DNA of 64,000 nt, taken from Actinobacillus minor NM305 (GTDB taxonomy: Bacteria > Pseudomonadota > Gammaproteobacteria > Enterobacterales > Pasteurellaceae). The position numbers and the translations under genes were made by a program. The notes under the pieces are model-generated. The model was not told the DNA's origin. It searched no databases and was given only the letters and a program-made list of their open reading frames with translations. Where the stretch lies: positions 1-64,000 of the forward strand of contig NZ_ACQL01000068.1 of assembly GCF_000175195.1 (NCBI RefSeq). The letters run 5' to 3'. Position 1 is the first letter of the stretch; every line of letters starts with the position of its first letter. Positions 20,699-28,468 of the stretch are shown here, piece after piece.

Positions 20699-21451
20699 GT
20701 GAAAAAAAGCATCTACGACACTCCTATCTTTTTTGAACGCTATCAACAACTTCGCCAAAATCCTATCAGTATGAATGAAGTGGTGGAAAAGCCAACAATG
20801 TTTTCCATGTTGCCCGATCTCAAAGGCAAAAAAGTCTTAGATTTAGGCTGTGGTACGGGGGGACATTTAGCGCATTATTTACAGCTTGGCGCAAAGCGTG
20901 TCGTAGGACTGGATTTGTCTGAATTGATGTTAAAAAAAGCCACAGACGATCTCTCTTTACAGTGGAAAAAAGGGCAAGATTTTGATTTTCACTGCTTGCC
21001 AATGGAGGCGTTAGAGCAGATCGAAGAAGCCGAATTTGATGTGATTACCAGTTCGTTTGCATTTCACTACATAGAAGATTTTTCAGCATTACTTGCAAAA
21101 ATTTCGGAAAAATTGACCGCCTGTGGTACGCTTATTTTTTCCCAAGAACATCCAATCGTTACTTGTTATCGCCAAGGCTATCGCTGGGAGAAAAACGAAC
21201 AAAAACAACAAGTTGCATATCGCTTAAATTATTATAGGGAAGAGGGCGAACGAGATCGGAGCTGGTTTCAACAAGGTTTTAAAACCTATCATCGAACAAT
21301 GGCAACGATTTTTAATCAGCTCATTCAAGCAGGATTTGACATTACTCAGGTAGAAGAACCGATGCTGGTAGCTCAACCTGAATGGCATAACGAATTCAAA
21401 GATTTGCAACACCGCCCACCATTGCTTTTTATTAAAGCGGTCAAAAAATAA
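20699..21451 (+). CDS. Class I SAM-dependent methyltransferase, substrate unknown
   Basis: 250 residues. The AdoMet-binding motif I is VLDLGCGTGGHL near residue 47, with VVGLDLSELML as motif II and FDVITSSFAFHYIEDF as the acidic motif further on. This is the Methyltransf_11 type. The start is GTG at 20699 following GAGAGG. It is separate from the trp operon, since a terminator lies between. Nothing here names the substrate. Similar proteins are common in gammaproteobacteria as uncharacterised methyltransferases. Confidence 0.85.
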   Translation: MKKSIYDTPIFFERYQQLRQNPISMNEVVEKPTMFSMLPDLKGKKVLDLGCGTGGHLAHYLQLGAKRVVGLDLSELMLKKATDDLSLQWKKGQDFDFHCLPMEALEQIEEAEFDVITSSFAFHYIEDFSALLAKISEKLTACGTLIFSQEHPIVTCYRQGYRWEKNEQKQQVAYRLNYYREEGERDRSWFQQGFKTYHRTMATIFNQLIQAGFDITQVEEPMLVAQPEWHNEFKDLQHRPPLLFIKAVKK

Positions 21452-21460
21452 GAAAAAAAC

Positions 21461-21479
21461 GGACGCCAGCGTGGCGTCC
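21461..21479 (-). terminator. Terminator for the minus strand (original end of the napF transcript)
   Basis: GGACGCCA (21461-21468) and TGGCGTCC (21472-21479) form a perfect 8-bp stem. The A-run on its left gives a T-run when read on the minus strand, so it serves leftward transcription. It lies 12 bases from the napF tail fragment at 21491. Confidence 0.75.
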
Positions 21480-21490
21480 CTACGTTCCTA

Positions 21491-21550
21491 TTAAATCATT
21501 CCCATCCCAATCACCGCCACATAACAAGCGATTTCACATTCCTTACCCAT
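21491..21550 (-). pseudogene. Detached second copy of the napF 3' end
   Basis: Read on the minus strand this codes GKECEIACYVAVIGMGMI followed by a stop. It is clearly related to the C-terminus of the neighbouring ferredoxin (GCGECKIACYMSAIGLRVE, ending at 21995). The DNA copies share ATAACAAGCGATTT exactly (21521-21534 and 22025-22038) in the same orientation, and the wider 45 bases are mostly identical. It has no start of its own. Confidence 0.75.
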
Positions 21551-21555
21551 TTTAA

Positions 21556-21645
21556 ATTCAAACCGATCCGATCACTGTATCTAATCTTGATCTTTATTTT
21601 GTTGAGAATTATTATCGTTTATTAGATGTTGAAGAAAGGAGATAG
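21556..21645 (+). other. Short open fragment, possibly the tail of an Rhs-like protein
   Basis: An open stretch without start codon reads IQTDPITVSNLDLYFVENYY and ends LLDVEERR before a TAG at 21643. The QTDPI..NLDLY wording is faintly like the end of the Rhs repeat core (QDPIGLxGGxNLY). The match is short and I treat it as a hint only. It lies between the two copies of the napF 3' end. Confidence 0.2.
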
Positions 21646-21652
21646 TTAATTG

Positions 21653-21724
21653 ATGAAAAAGAATGTAATTATAATATCAGGCATTGTATATAGCCTTACT
21701 CAATATATTTTTGTAAATATATAA
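21653..21724 (+). CDS. Possible 23-residue hydrophobic peptide
   Basis: Reads MKKNVIIISGIVYSLTQYIF plus VNI. AAGGAG lies 12-17 bases upstream. It has one hydrophobic stretch. It could be a truncated relative of the next small gene or chance. No family is recognised. Confidence 0.25.
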   Translation: MKKNVIIISGIVYSLTQYIFVNI

Positions 21725-21781
21725 TCGTATGATTTATGCTAATACAAAATTGCGGTTCATCTGAGTAAAATAGGAGTGTGT

Positions 21782-21952
21782 ATGAATAGATTTCCTTATG
21801 TTATCGGCACTATTATTGGAATAATTATATACTATATATTTAATTATATTATGGGGTATAAATTAAAAGGAGTTATAGGGTTTGTTATTTTTGTGAGTTT
21901 AACAACTTTAGGTTGTGTTTATTTTCCAAAATTGATAAAGAAAATGGAATAG
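21782..21952 (+). CDS. Small membrane protein, unknown function
   Basis: 56 residues: MNRFPYVIGTIIGIIIYYIF, then NYIMGYKLKG, then a second hydrophobic stretch VIGFVIFVSLTTLGCVYFPK and a lysine-rich end. Two membrane helices are predicted. AGGAG lies 9 bases before the ATG, a good ribosome site, which supports a real gene. It lies within the AT-rich insertion between the two copies of the napF 3' end. Small two-helix proteins in such places are sometimes immunity proteins, but nothing here proves it. The remaining bases 21725-21781 and 21953-21994 are AT-rich and without visible features. Confidence 0.5.
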   Translation: MNRFPYVIGTIIGIIIYYIFNYIMGYKLKGVIGFVIFVSLTTLGCVYFPKLIKKME

Positions 21953-21994
21953 AGACATTATTGCCAATTAGCAAATTGATATATTTAAAAAAAA

Positions 21995-22516
21995 TCACTC
22001 CACTCGTAACCCAATCGCAGACATATAACAAGCGATTTTACATTCCCCACAACCGTTGCATTTTTCTGTGTCGATGTCTAATTGCGCAGAAATCGCCTTT
22101 TGGGGGCAGGCTTGTTGGCAGCTTTGGCAGGGTTGTCCTTTTTTTTGAACGCAGTGAGCCACAATTTCGGGGCGGAGGTGGGTATCGGCTTTAAAGGCGA
22201 GGTTGAGAACGTCTTTGGGGCAGGCTTTGGCGCATAGCCCACAAAAATCACAGGCGAGATAATCAATCTCTAAAGTGGCTAAGCCGTCTTGTAAGCTAAT
22301 CAGCCCATTTGGGCAAGCGGAAACACATTCCGCACAGCCGTTACAGACTGCGGTAAAAAGATGTTCAGAGCAGGCAAAGGGCGGTCGGGTTGCCGTCCGT
22401 TTTTGCTCTGTGGAAAGGGTTTTCTGCGTGCCGCCCAACACGCCGCGAAATAAGCCACGGCGAGAAATGTGTTGGTGTGATAAATAAGCCTGATAATAGC
22501 GTTCGTCTTTCATCAT
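21995..22516 (-). CDS. napF: NapF-type ferredoxin
   Basis: 173-residue iron-sulfur protein with SRRGLFRG near the N-terminus and three 4Fe-4S motifs: CNGCAECVSACP, CDFCGLCAKACP and CNGCGECKIACY, plus a CQSCQQACP stretch. The architecture is that of NapF. In Pasteurellaceae a NapF-like protein sits beside the dms genes, and it is thought to help cofactor loading of molybdoenzymes in the cytoplasm. The ATG overlaps the dmsD stop (TAATG), so the two are coupled. Its 3' end is duplicated at 21491-21550. The gene symbol is by family, not by proof of a Nap system. Confidence 0.8.
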   Translation of the reverse strand: MMKDERYYQAYLSHQHISRRGLFRGVLGGTQKTLSTEQKRTATRPPFACSEHLFTAVCNGCAECVSACPNGLISLQDGLATLEIDYLACDFCGLCAKACPKDVLNLAFKADTHLRPEIVAHCVQKKGQPCQSCQQACPQKAISAQLDIDTEKCNGCGECKIACYMSAIGLRVE

Positions 22517-23121
22517 TAAAAATAGAGTTGCACTTTAGGAACGGTTAAAGCCAGCTCGGTTTTCCAGCGTTGCAAGGTTTGTTGTGCCATCAAACTTAAG
22601 CCTTGATAGAACGGATAGTCTGCTTGTTCTGCTAAAAGTTGTAAATAACGCTCCGACCATGTGAGCAAATGTTGAGTGAAAAATTCCTTAAGTAATTCAG
22701 GCTTATTCTCCGCCAAATAAGCGGCAAGCATCAACATTAAGCCAAAATGATCTTCAGGCTCATTTTCTGTTGAGCTAAAGGCAATTTGGTGCATTTTTAA
22801 GAAGGTACGCAATTCCACCAGTGAGTTGCCAAAAATCACCGCCTCAGGATCCAAATAAACCGAGCCCCAAGCAGGCGCAGGTAAACTGTTTGGACCAATG
22901 AAAAGGTATTGGTACGCCTCGTCCAGATCTTGTTGTAAGCCTTTTGCAATCAGTGTTTTAATTTCATCCGCTTGTGTTAAATCTTGCCATTCTTCAATCC
23001 AATTAGGCTGGCGGAAAAAGTTTAAAATCGGCTTAACCGCTTGAGCTTGTGGATCGTAATAAAATGCAGCACCTAATAAACGTCCAAAGGTTGAAATTTC
23101 TTGTAATAATGTTTGCTCCAT
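22516..23121 (-). CDS. dmsD: TorD/DmsD-family chaperone for the molybdoenzyme
   Basis: 201 residues, the usual length. The signature EPEDHFGLMLMLAAYL (E-x-x-D-H) near residue 110-125 is the family hallmark, and YLFIGPNSLPAPAWGSVYLD near residue 70 is the second conserved stretch. Such chaperones bind the twin-arginine leader of DmsA and hold it until the cofactor is in. Context with dmsABC supports DmsD. It begins about 210 bases after dmsC, across a palindromic repeat, and shares its last base with napF. Confidence 0.85.
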   Translation of the reverse strand: MEQTLLQEISTFGRLLGAAFYYDPQAQAVKPILNFFRQPNWIEEWQDLTQADEIKTLIAKGLQQDLDEAYQYLFIGPNSLPAPAWGSVYLDPEAVIFGNSLVELRTFLKMHQIAFSSTENEPEDHFGLMLMLAAYLAENKPELLKEFFTQHLLTWSERYLQLLAEQADYPFYQGLSLMAQQTLQRWKTELALTVPKVQLYF

Positions 23122-23173
23122 AAAATATCCTAATAACAGATAAACCCTGCGCGAAATTTATTTCATTTAACAT

Positions 23174-23300
23174 CTCCCCCTCCGTTTACGGAGGGGGGAT
23201 AGGGGGGAGGGAAATTATTTCATCTTCTCTCATTATATCCTTTTCCCCCTCCCTCAGCCTTCGGCAGCTCCCTCCGTAAACGGAGGGAGCGAAGGGCTTT
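23174..23300. repeat. Pair of related palindromes in inverted orientation (REP/MITE-like)
   Basis: CCCCCTCCG-ttta-CGGAGGGGG (23176-23197) and GCTCCCTCCG-taaa-CGGAGGGAGC (23267-23290) are both near-perfect hairpins. The first, read forward, resembles the reverse complement of the second including its flank (GGAGGG..., GGGGGAGGG). The second has an outer arm AGCCTTCG / CGAAGGGCT. The whole looks like a mobile intergenic palindrome unit, inserted between dmsC and dmsD. Confidence 0.7.
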
Positions 23301-23333
23301 AAGCTAAATAATACTGAATTTTTCGTCCGTTGG

Positions 23334-24170
23334 TTACCCAGCAACCGCCATTCCCACGGTCATATGCAAGCCATAGAAAAGTAAGCGTCCGATCATCTCT
23401 GCGAATAAAACAGCTAAAGCGGCAAGGCTTAATAAGCCCGTTTTTGGCAATTTGCAAAGTGCAATGGCGGCTAAGGCTAACAGGGTAAAGCGTAGCGCTT
23501 GCAGATTTGCAAAATCAGGCACTAAATCCACCGCTTGTTGTACCGAGCTGTGAATATGGCTAAGCCCGAATGCTTGGTAAATCACCACAACCACGGCAAA
23601 GAATAAGCAGGCTAAGTAGATATAAGGCACAAAGCATAAGCGGTATTCTTTATGCGGATTAGTGTTTAACAACGCATAGCCTAATGCCGCCCCCCCGATA
23701 ATCACGGTTAAATAGAACTGCCACGAAGTTAAAGCGCTGTTCCACGTTGGTACGGTGTTGATATGATAAACGTTGTTCATCATATACATAAACACCAAGC
23801 CCAAAAGCGCGGTCAAAATTAACCAAATTTTTGCAAGCGCCTCAGGCATTTTGCCTAAAATGCTCAGTAACCAATATACACCGGCAAAGGTAAAAAACAC
23901 TGCACCGCTGGCGATTTCGTTACTTAACATTGAAGAGCCGACACGATTGAGGGAGTTAAATGCTCTAAACGGCGAACCTAAGTGCAAAATCGAGCAGAAA
24001 AAGCCGATGCCAAGTAGTGCGAGTAACAAAAACATCGCTTTATGTAAGTATTGCTTACTTTGCGCTGTATTAGGTTGGCACAGCACCCAGCTAAACAGCA
24101 ACCAAGCCCCCACGACCGATTGGGCTAAAACGGTAAAAATAATGAGTGGTAATTCGTGTAATCCGTTCAT
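23334..24170 (-). CDS. dmsC: Anaerobic DMSO reductase membrane anchor subunit C
   Basis: 278-residue integral membrane protein with eight hydrophobic helices. DmsC anchors the DmsAB pair to the inner membrane and oxidises menaquinol. The start MNGLHELPLIIFTVLAQSVVGAW is typical (E. coli MGSGWHEWPLMIFTVFGQ..), and HLGSPFRAFNSLNRVGSSMLSNE is the conserved central motif. One base separates it from the dmsB stop. E. coli DmsC is 287 residues, so it is full length. Confidence 0.93.
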   Translation of the reverse strand: MNGLHELPLIIFTVLAQSVVGAWLLFSWVLCQPNTAQSKQYLHKAMFLLLALLGIGFFCSILHLGSPFRAFNSLNRVGSSMLSNEIASGAVFFTFAGVYWLLSILGKMPEALAKIWLILTALLGLVFMYMMNNVYHINTVPTWNSALTSWQFYLTVIIGGAALGYALLNTNPHKEYRLCFVPYIYLACLFFAVVVVIYQAFGLSHIHSSVQQAVDLVPDFANLQALRFTLLALAAIALCKLPKTGLLSLAALAVLFAEMIGRLLFYGLHMTVGMAVAG

Positions 24171-24171
24171 T

Positions 24172-24792
24172 TTACACCTCTCTCGGGTTAGCTAAAAAGC
24201 CCGTTGTATCGCCACTTGGACGGCAATGTTTATTCGGTTTAATCACTAAATTTGGCTGGGTAATTTCCGCTGGCGGTAATGGGGCAATAGATGCCTGATT
24301 GCCGTATTTTTCACGCAATTCATCAATCGGTGCAAAATCCAACGCACGCAATGGACAAGCCTCTACACAAATTGGTTTATGACCTTCTTTTATGCGAGAG
24401 TAGCAACCATCGCATTTGGTCATATGTCCTTTTTTAGCATCATATTGTGGCGCATCATACGGACATGCCATATGGCAATAACGGCAACCGATACAAATTT
24501 CTTCGTTCACAATCACAAAGCCGTCTTCGTTTTTGTGCATTGCCCCAGTCGGACAAACTTTGGTACAAGCCGGGTCGCTACAATGGTTACAAGAAATCGA
24601 CAAATAATAAGCAAATACATCTTGGTTCCAACAACCGTCAGCTTGTTGAACCCAATCGCCGCCGGCATATTCATAAATACGGCGGAAGTTTACATCAGTG
24701 CCTAAATCTTTATAGTCTTTACAAGCTAATTCGCAAGTTTTACAACCGGTACAACGTTCGGCATCAAAATAAAATCCATATTGTTTCATCAT
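24172..24792 (-). CDS. dmsB: Anaerobic DMSO reductase iron-sulfur subunit B
   Basis: 206 residues with four 4Fe-4S clusters: CTGCKTCELACKD, CNHCSDPACTKVCPTG, CIGCRYCHMACPYDAP and CDGCYSRI..GHKPICVEACPLRAL. It passes electrons from DmsC to DmsA on the periplasmic side. The N-terminus MMKQYGFYFDAERCTGCKTC matches the family. It starts 7 bases after dmsA and is 1 base from dmsC, so dmsABC is one operon. Confidence 0.96.
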   Translation of the reverse strand: MMKQYGFYFDAERCTGCKTCELACKDYKDLGTDVNFRRIYEYAGGDWVQQADGCWNQDVFAYYLSISCNHCSDPACTKVCPTGAMHKNEDGFVIVNEEICIGCRYCHMACPYDAPQYDAKKGHMTKCDGCYSRIKEGHKPICVEACPLRALDFAPIDELREKYGNQASIAPLPPAEITQPNLVIKPNKHCRPSGDTTGFLANPREV

Positions 24793-24799
24793 TTACCCC

Positions 24800-27232
24800 T
24801 TACGCTTTCTCGATTTGAACTAAGTTAGAGTGTTGCGGATTACCTTTTGCCAATGGTGAAGGACGCTGGGTTGTTAAAACATTAACACAACCAGCATGAT
24901 CTACCCGATTAGCATCAGGGGAATGCCAAGCTCCTTCACTTAATGCGATGACACCAGGAATAATTCTTGGCGTTACTTTTGCATTTATTCTAACTTCCCC
25001 ACGATCATTAAAAATACGGATAATATCACCATTTTTAATCTGTCTAGGTTCCGCATCAATTGGGTTAATCCAAACTTCTTGAGGATTAGCTTCTTTAATT
25101 ACATCAACATTCCCGTAAGTTGAGTGTGTTCTTGCTTTATAATGGAATCCTGTTAGTTGTAATGGATATTTCTCCATTAATGGATCGCCATAATGTTCAA
25201 AGCTATCTACATGTATTGGAAGAGGATGGATAACTTCGTCAGCCTTTAATTTCCAAGTTTTAGCAATTTCAGCTAATCGAGAAGAATAAATCTCAATTTT
25301 CCCCGAAGGGGTATTTAACGGATTTTTTTCTGGATCTTGTCTAAAATCTTTATAAGCAACATAGAAACCATTAGGGTCTAATTTTTTGAAAATTCCTTGT
25401 TTTCTAAATTCATCGAAAGTTGGTAGTTCTGGGATATTTTCCCGAGATTGCTCATAGATATGGCGTAACCACTCTTCCTGTGTTCTTCCTTCTGTAAATT
25501 TTTCTTTAACACCTAATTTTTCAGCAAGCTCTGAAAGCATATCGTAAATATTTTTACACTCAAAAGATGGTTTAATAACTTGATCAGCAAAAATGACGTA
25601 ATCCATATTGGCAATGTAAGCATCTAGTGCAAAATCCATTTGCTCAGAAGCTGTACAATCAGGGAGTAAAATATCACTATATTTTGCTGTTGAAGTCATG
25701 TGATTATCAATAGTAATAATGAGTTCACATTGTGTTTCATCTTGTAAAATATCATGTGTTTTATTGATATCAGCATGCTGATTAATTAAACAGTTACTTG
25801 CATAGTTCCAAATAACTTTAATTGGTGAAGTTAATTTTTCTACGCCTCGAATACCGTCTGTTATTGCAGTCATTTCATGGGCTCTGAAAATTGCATCAGT
25901 CCAAAGAAACATTGGGATACTTGCTTTAACAGGGTTTTCTAATGTTGGCATTCGAACAAAAGGCATTGAATATGCGCTTTCTCTTGCACCAGTATTACCC
26001 CCATGAATCCCTACATTTCCTGTTAGAATTGGAAGCATAGCAATTGCTCGAGAGATAAGTTCACCATTACTACGGCGCTGAGGCCCCCAACCTTGAGCAA
26101 TAAATGCTGGTTTTGTTGTAGCAATCTCACGAGCGAGCTTAATAATTCGACTTGCAGGAATTCCAGTGATTTTTGCTGCCCATTCAGGTGTTTTTGCAAT
26201 ACCATCTTCGCCTTGCCCTAAAATATAGGCTTTATAATGGCTATTTGGGGGCGCACTAGCTGGTAGAGTTTTCTCATCGTAACCGACACAGTATTTATCC
26301 AAGAAGGCCTGATCAACTAAGTTTTCTGTGATCATGACATAAGCAAGGGCAGAGCAGAGCGCTGCATCTGTTCCCGGGCGAATAGGAATCCACTCATCTT
26401 CACGACCGGCGCCTGTATCGGTATATCTAGGATCAATAATAATCATTTTAGCGCCAGATTTTGCTCTAGCTTGTTCTATGCAGTAAGTTAAACCGCCTCC
26501 ACTCATACGGGTTTCTGCAGGGTTATTCCCAAATAACACAACTAATTTTGTATTTTCAATATCAGCCATACCATTACCTAAAGCCCAACCGCCTCCGTAA
26601 GTGTAATCTAAGGCAACAGCAATTTGTGCTGTACTGTAATCTCCATAATGGTTTAAGTATCCACCAATACAATTCATTAACCGAGCAAGCATTGTTGATG
26701 CTGGCGGCCAAGAGCGTGTCATTGTGCCACCTAATGTACCCGTACCATAATTTAAATAGATGCTCTCATTACCGTATTTTTGGATATTTTTTTGTAATGA
26801 TTGTGCAATTTCGGTAAGGGCTTCATCCCAAGAGATTCGTTTGAATTTCCCTTCACCACGTTTTCCAACACGTTTCATTGGGTATTTTAAACGATCGGGA
26901 TTATAAACCCTTTTACGCATAGAACGCCCTCTTAAGCATGCTCTTACTTGGTGATCCACGTTATAAGTATCACTTCCTGTATTATCTGTCTCAACGTAGA
27001 TAATTTGATTATCTTTTACATGCATTCTTAATGGGCATCGGCTACCACAGTTTACAGTGCAAGCACTCCAAATAACTTTTTCCTCACTGTTTAAGGTATT
27101 TGTAGAAGATGAGGTATTTGCCATTGCATTAAAAGGTAATGCAATATCTGTTGCTAATGCGGCAACGCCTAAAGAAGAGCCTTTAAGAAAGCCTCTTCTA
27201 GAAAGGGAGAGTGAATTATTAGTATTTTCCAT
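24800..27232 (-). CDS. dmsA: Anaerobic DMSO reductase catalytic subunit A
   Basis: Molybdopterin guanine dinucleotide enzyme that reduces DMSO and related N- or S-oxides in anaerobic respiration. 810 residues, as in E. coli (about 814). A twin-arginine leader (SRRGFLK, residues 11-17) followed by a hydrophobic stretch and SMANT-like region marks Tat export. The [4Fe-4S] cysteines are in SACTVNCGSRCPLRMHV, and the molybdopterin motifs include NYGTGTLGG, LFGNNPAETRMSGGG, IIDPRYTDT, and IRPGTDAALCSALAYVM. An FNR-type site lies upstream. GAGGGA is the ribosome site. Confidence 0.96.
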   Translation of the reverse strand: MENTNNSLSLSRRGFLKGSSLGVAALATDIALPFNAMANTSSSTNTLNSEEKVIWSACTVNCGSRCPLRMHVKDNQIIYVETDNTGSDTYNVDHQVRACLRGRSMRKRVYNPDRLKYPMKRVGKRGEGKFKRISWDEALTEIAQSLQKNIQKYGNESIYLNYGTGTLGGTMTRSWPPASTMLARLMNCIGGYLNHYGDYSTAQIAVALDYTYGGGWALGNGMADIENTKLVVLFGNNPAETRMSGGGLTYCIEQARAKSGAKMIIIDPRYTDTGAGREDEWIPIRPGTDAALCSALAYVMITENLVDQAFLDKYCVGYDEKTLPASAPPNSHYKAYILGQGEDGIAKTPEWAAKITGIPASRIIKLAREIATTKPAFIAQGWGPQRRSNGELISRAIAMLPILTGNVGIHGGNTGARESAYSMPFVRMPTLENPVKASIPMFLWTDAIFRAHEMTAITDGIRGVEKLTSPIKVIWNYASNCLINQHADINKTHDILQDETQCELIITIDNHMTSTAKYSDILLPDCTASEQMDFALDAYIANMDYVIFADQVIKPSFECKNIYDMLSELAEKLGVKEKFTEGRTQEEWLRHIYEQSRENIPELPTFDEFRKQGIFKKLDPNGFYVAYKDFRQDPEKNPLNTPSGKIEIYSSRLAEIAKTWKLKADEVIHPLPIHVDSFEHYGDPLMEKYPLQLTGFHYKARTHSTYGNVDVIKEANPQEVWINPIDAEPRQIKNGDIIRIFNDRGEVRINAKVTPRIIPGVIALSEGAWHSPDANRVDHAGCVNVLTTQRPSPLAKGNPQHSNLVQIEKA

Positions 27233-27288
27233 AAATATTCCCTCATAGTGAATTAAGTCAGGAATATTTAATCACTTTTGGTTACTCA

Positions 27289-27336
27289 ATAGTAGTTGTT
27301 GATATAAAAATTGAATAAAAAACTGATTAGAATCAA
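27289..27336 (-). promoter_or_regulatory. Candidate FNR-controlled dmsA promoter
   Basis: CTGAT-taga-ATCAA (27323-27336) differs from the FNR consensus TTGATnnnnATCAA at one base. A possible -10, TACTAT on the minus strand (27294-27289), would put the start near 27282 and the FNR site at about -47, near the usual -41.5. This fits oxygen control of DMSO reductase. Confidence 0.6.
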
Positions 27337-27490
27337 AGTGTTACATTAGTGAGAATTATTATTGTTATATACGTAAGATTATTGCTTTAGTTTATTAACA
27401 AAATTAAGAAATGCTGAAAATAACAAAGTGTTTTCCCCAAAATTCAAGTAAAATAGTTTATCTATTTAAATTTATTAAGAAGGAAGCGGA

Positions 27491-28399
27491 ATGTGGTTTA
27501 AGAACGTTATGATCTACCGTTTAACGAGCGAACTTGCGTTAAATGAGAGTGAATTAGAAGCACAATTACAACAAACAAAATTTACCCCTTGCCAGCAGAG
27601 TGATATGCAAAAATTTGGCTGGTCTCAACCGCTTACAGGCTCTGATTTACACTATTTTTCTCAAGGTAAACAGTTTTTACTCGTTTCTCATAAAGAAGAA
27701 AAATTATTACCGGCAAATGTGGTTAAACAAGAAACAGAAGCAAGAATTAAAGAGTTGGAAGCGAAAGAAGCTCGACAATTGAAAAAAACGGAAAAGCAAG
27801 CTGTAAAAGATCAGGTTGTCTCTGTTTTATTGCCTCGCGCATTCAGCAAACATCAATTTACAGCAATTTGGTTAGATTTAGAAAATCAGTTGGTTTATGT
27901 TGATGCTGCTTCAGCAAAACGAGCGGAAGATACCCTAGCATTACTCCGCAAAACGTTAGGCTCATTGCCTGTTGTGCCGCTTTCATTTATTCTACCTCCG
28001 GCAGAAGTGATGACTAACTGGATCGCCAAAGGGCATACACCGGCATGGGTAACGTTATTAGAAGAGGCGGAACTCAAATCATTTGAAACAGAGAGTGTGA
28101 TCCGCTGCAAACGCCAAGATTTAGAAAGTGAAGAAATCACCCCACATTTACAAGCGGGTAAATTTATTACTAAACTTGCAATTGATTGGGAAAATCACTT
28201 CTCTTGTGTGTTAAATGAAGATGGTACTTTAAGCCGAGTGAAATTTGCTGATGAAATTCGAGAAAAAAATGATGATATCCTCAAAGAAGATATTGCCCAA
28301 CGTTTTGATGCGGATTTCTTACTGATGACAGAAGAATTAAAACTATTTACCCAAAAAATTAGCGAAGAATTTGGGGGAATTAAAGAAGGAATGGTTTAA
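27491..28399 (+). CDS. rdgC: Recombination-associated protein RdgC
   Basis: 302-residue DNA-binding protein (E. coli 303) that forms a ring around duplex DNA and restrains RecA. The start MWFKNVMIYRLTSE, the stretch SFILPPAEVMTNWIAKG, and LEAEEITPHLQAGK-like ESEEITPHLQAGKFITKLAIDW are characteristic. AAGGAAG precedes the ATG. It is convergent with fabB and shares the hairpin between them. No operon partner. Confidence 0.96.
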   Translation: MWFKNVMIYRLTSELALNESELEAQLQQTKFTPCQQSDMQKFGWSQPLTGSDLHYFSQGKQFLLVSHKEEKLLPANVVKQETEARIKELEAKEARQLKKTEKQAVKDQVVSVLLPRAFSKHQFTAIWLDLENQLVYVDAASAKRAEDTLALLRKTLGSLPVVPLSFILPPAEVMTNWIAKGHTPAWVTLLEEAELKSFETESVIRCKRQDLESEEITPHLQAGKFITKLAIDWENHFSCVLNEDGTLSRVKFADEIREKNDDILKEDIAQRFDADFLLMTEELKLFTQKISEEFGGIKEGMV

Positions 28400-28421
28400 C
28401 GAAATACAAATACGAAAAAAT

Positions 28422-28447
28422 AGCCTGTATGCAGAAACATACAGGCT
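28422..28447 (-). terminator. Terminator of fabB, shared with rdgC
   Basis: AGCCTGTATG (28422-28431) and CATACAGGCT (28438-28447) form a perfect 10-bp stem. On the minus strand it is followed by ATTTTTTC, so it mainly serves fabB. Confidence 0.85.
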
Positions 28448-28468
28448 GATTATTATAAATTTAAGGGA

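Noticed and set aside
24379-24818. Two long open frames on the plus strand across dmsB
   Set aside because: They run antisense to the strongly conserved dmsB cysteine motifs and have no protein-like composition or start signal.
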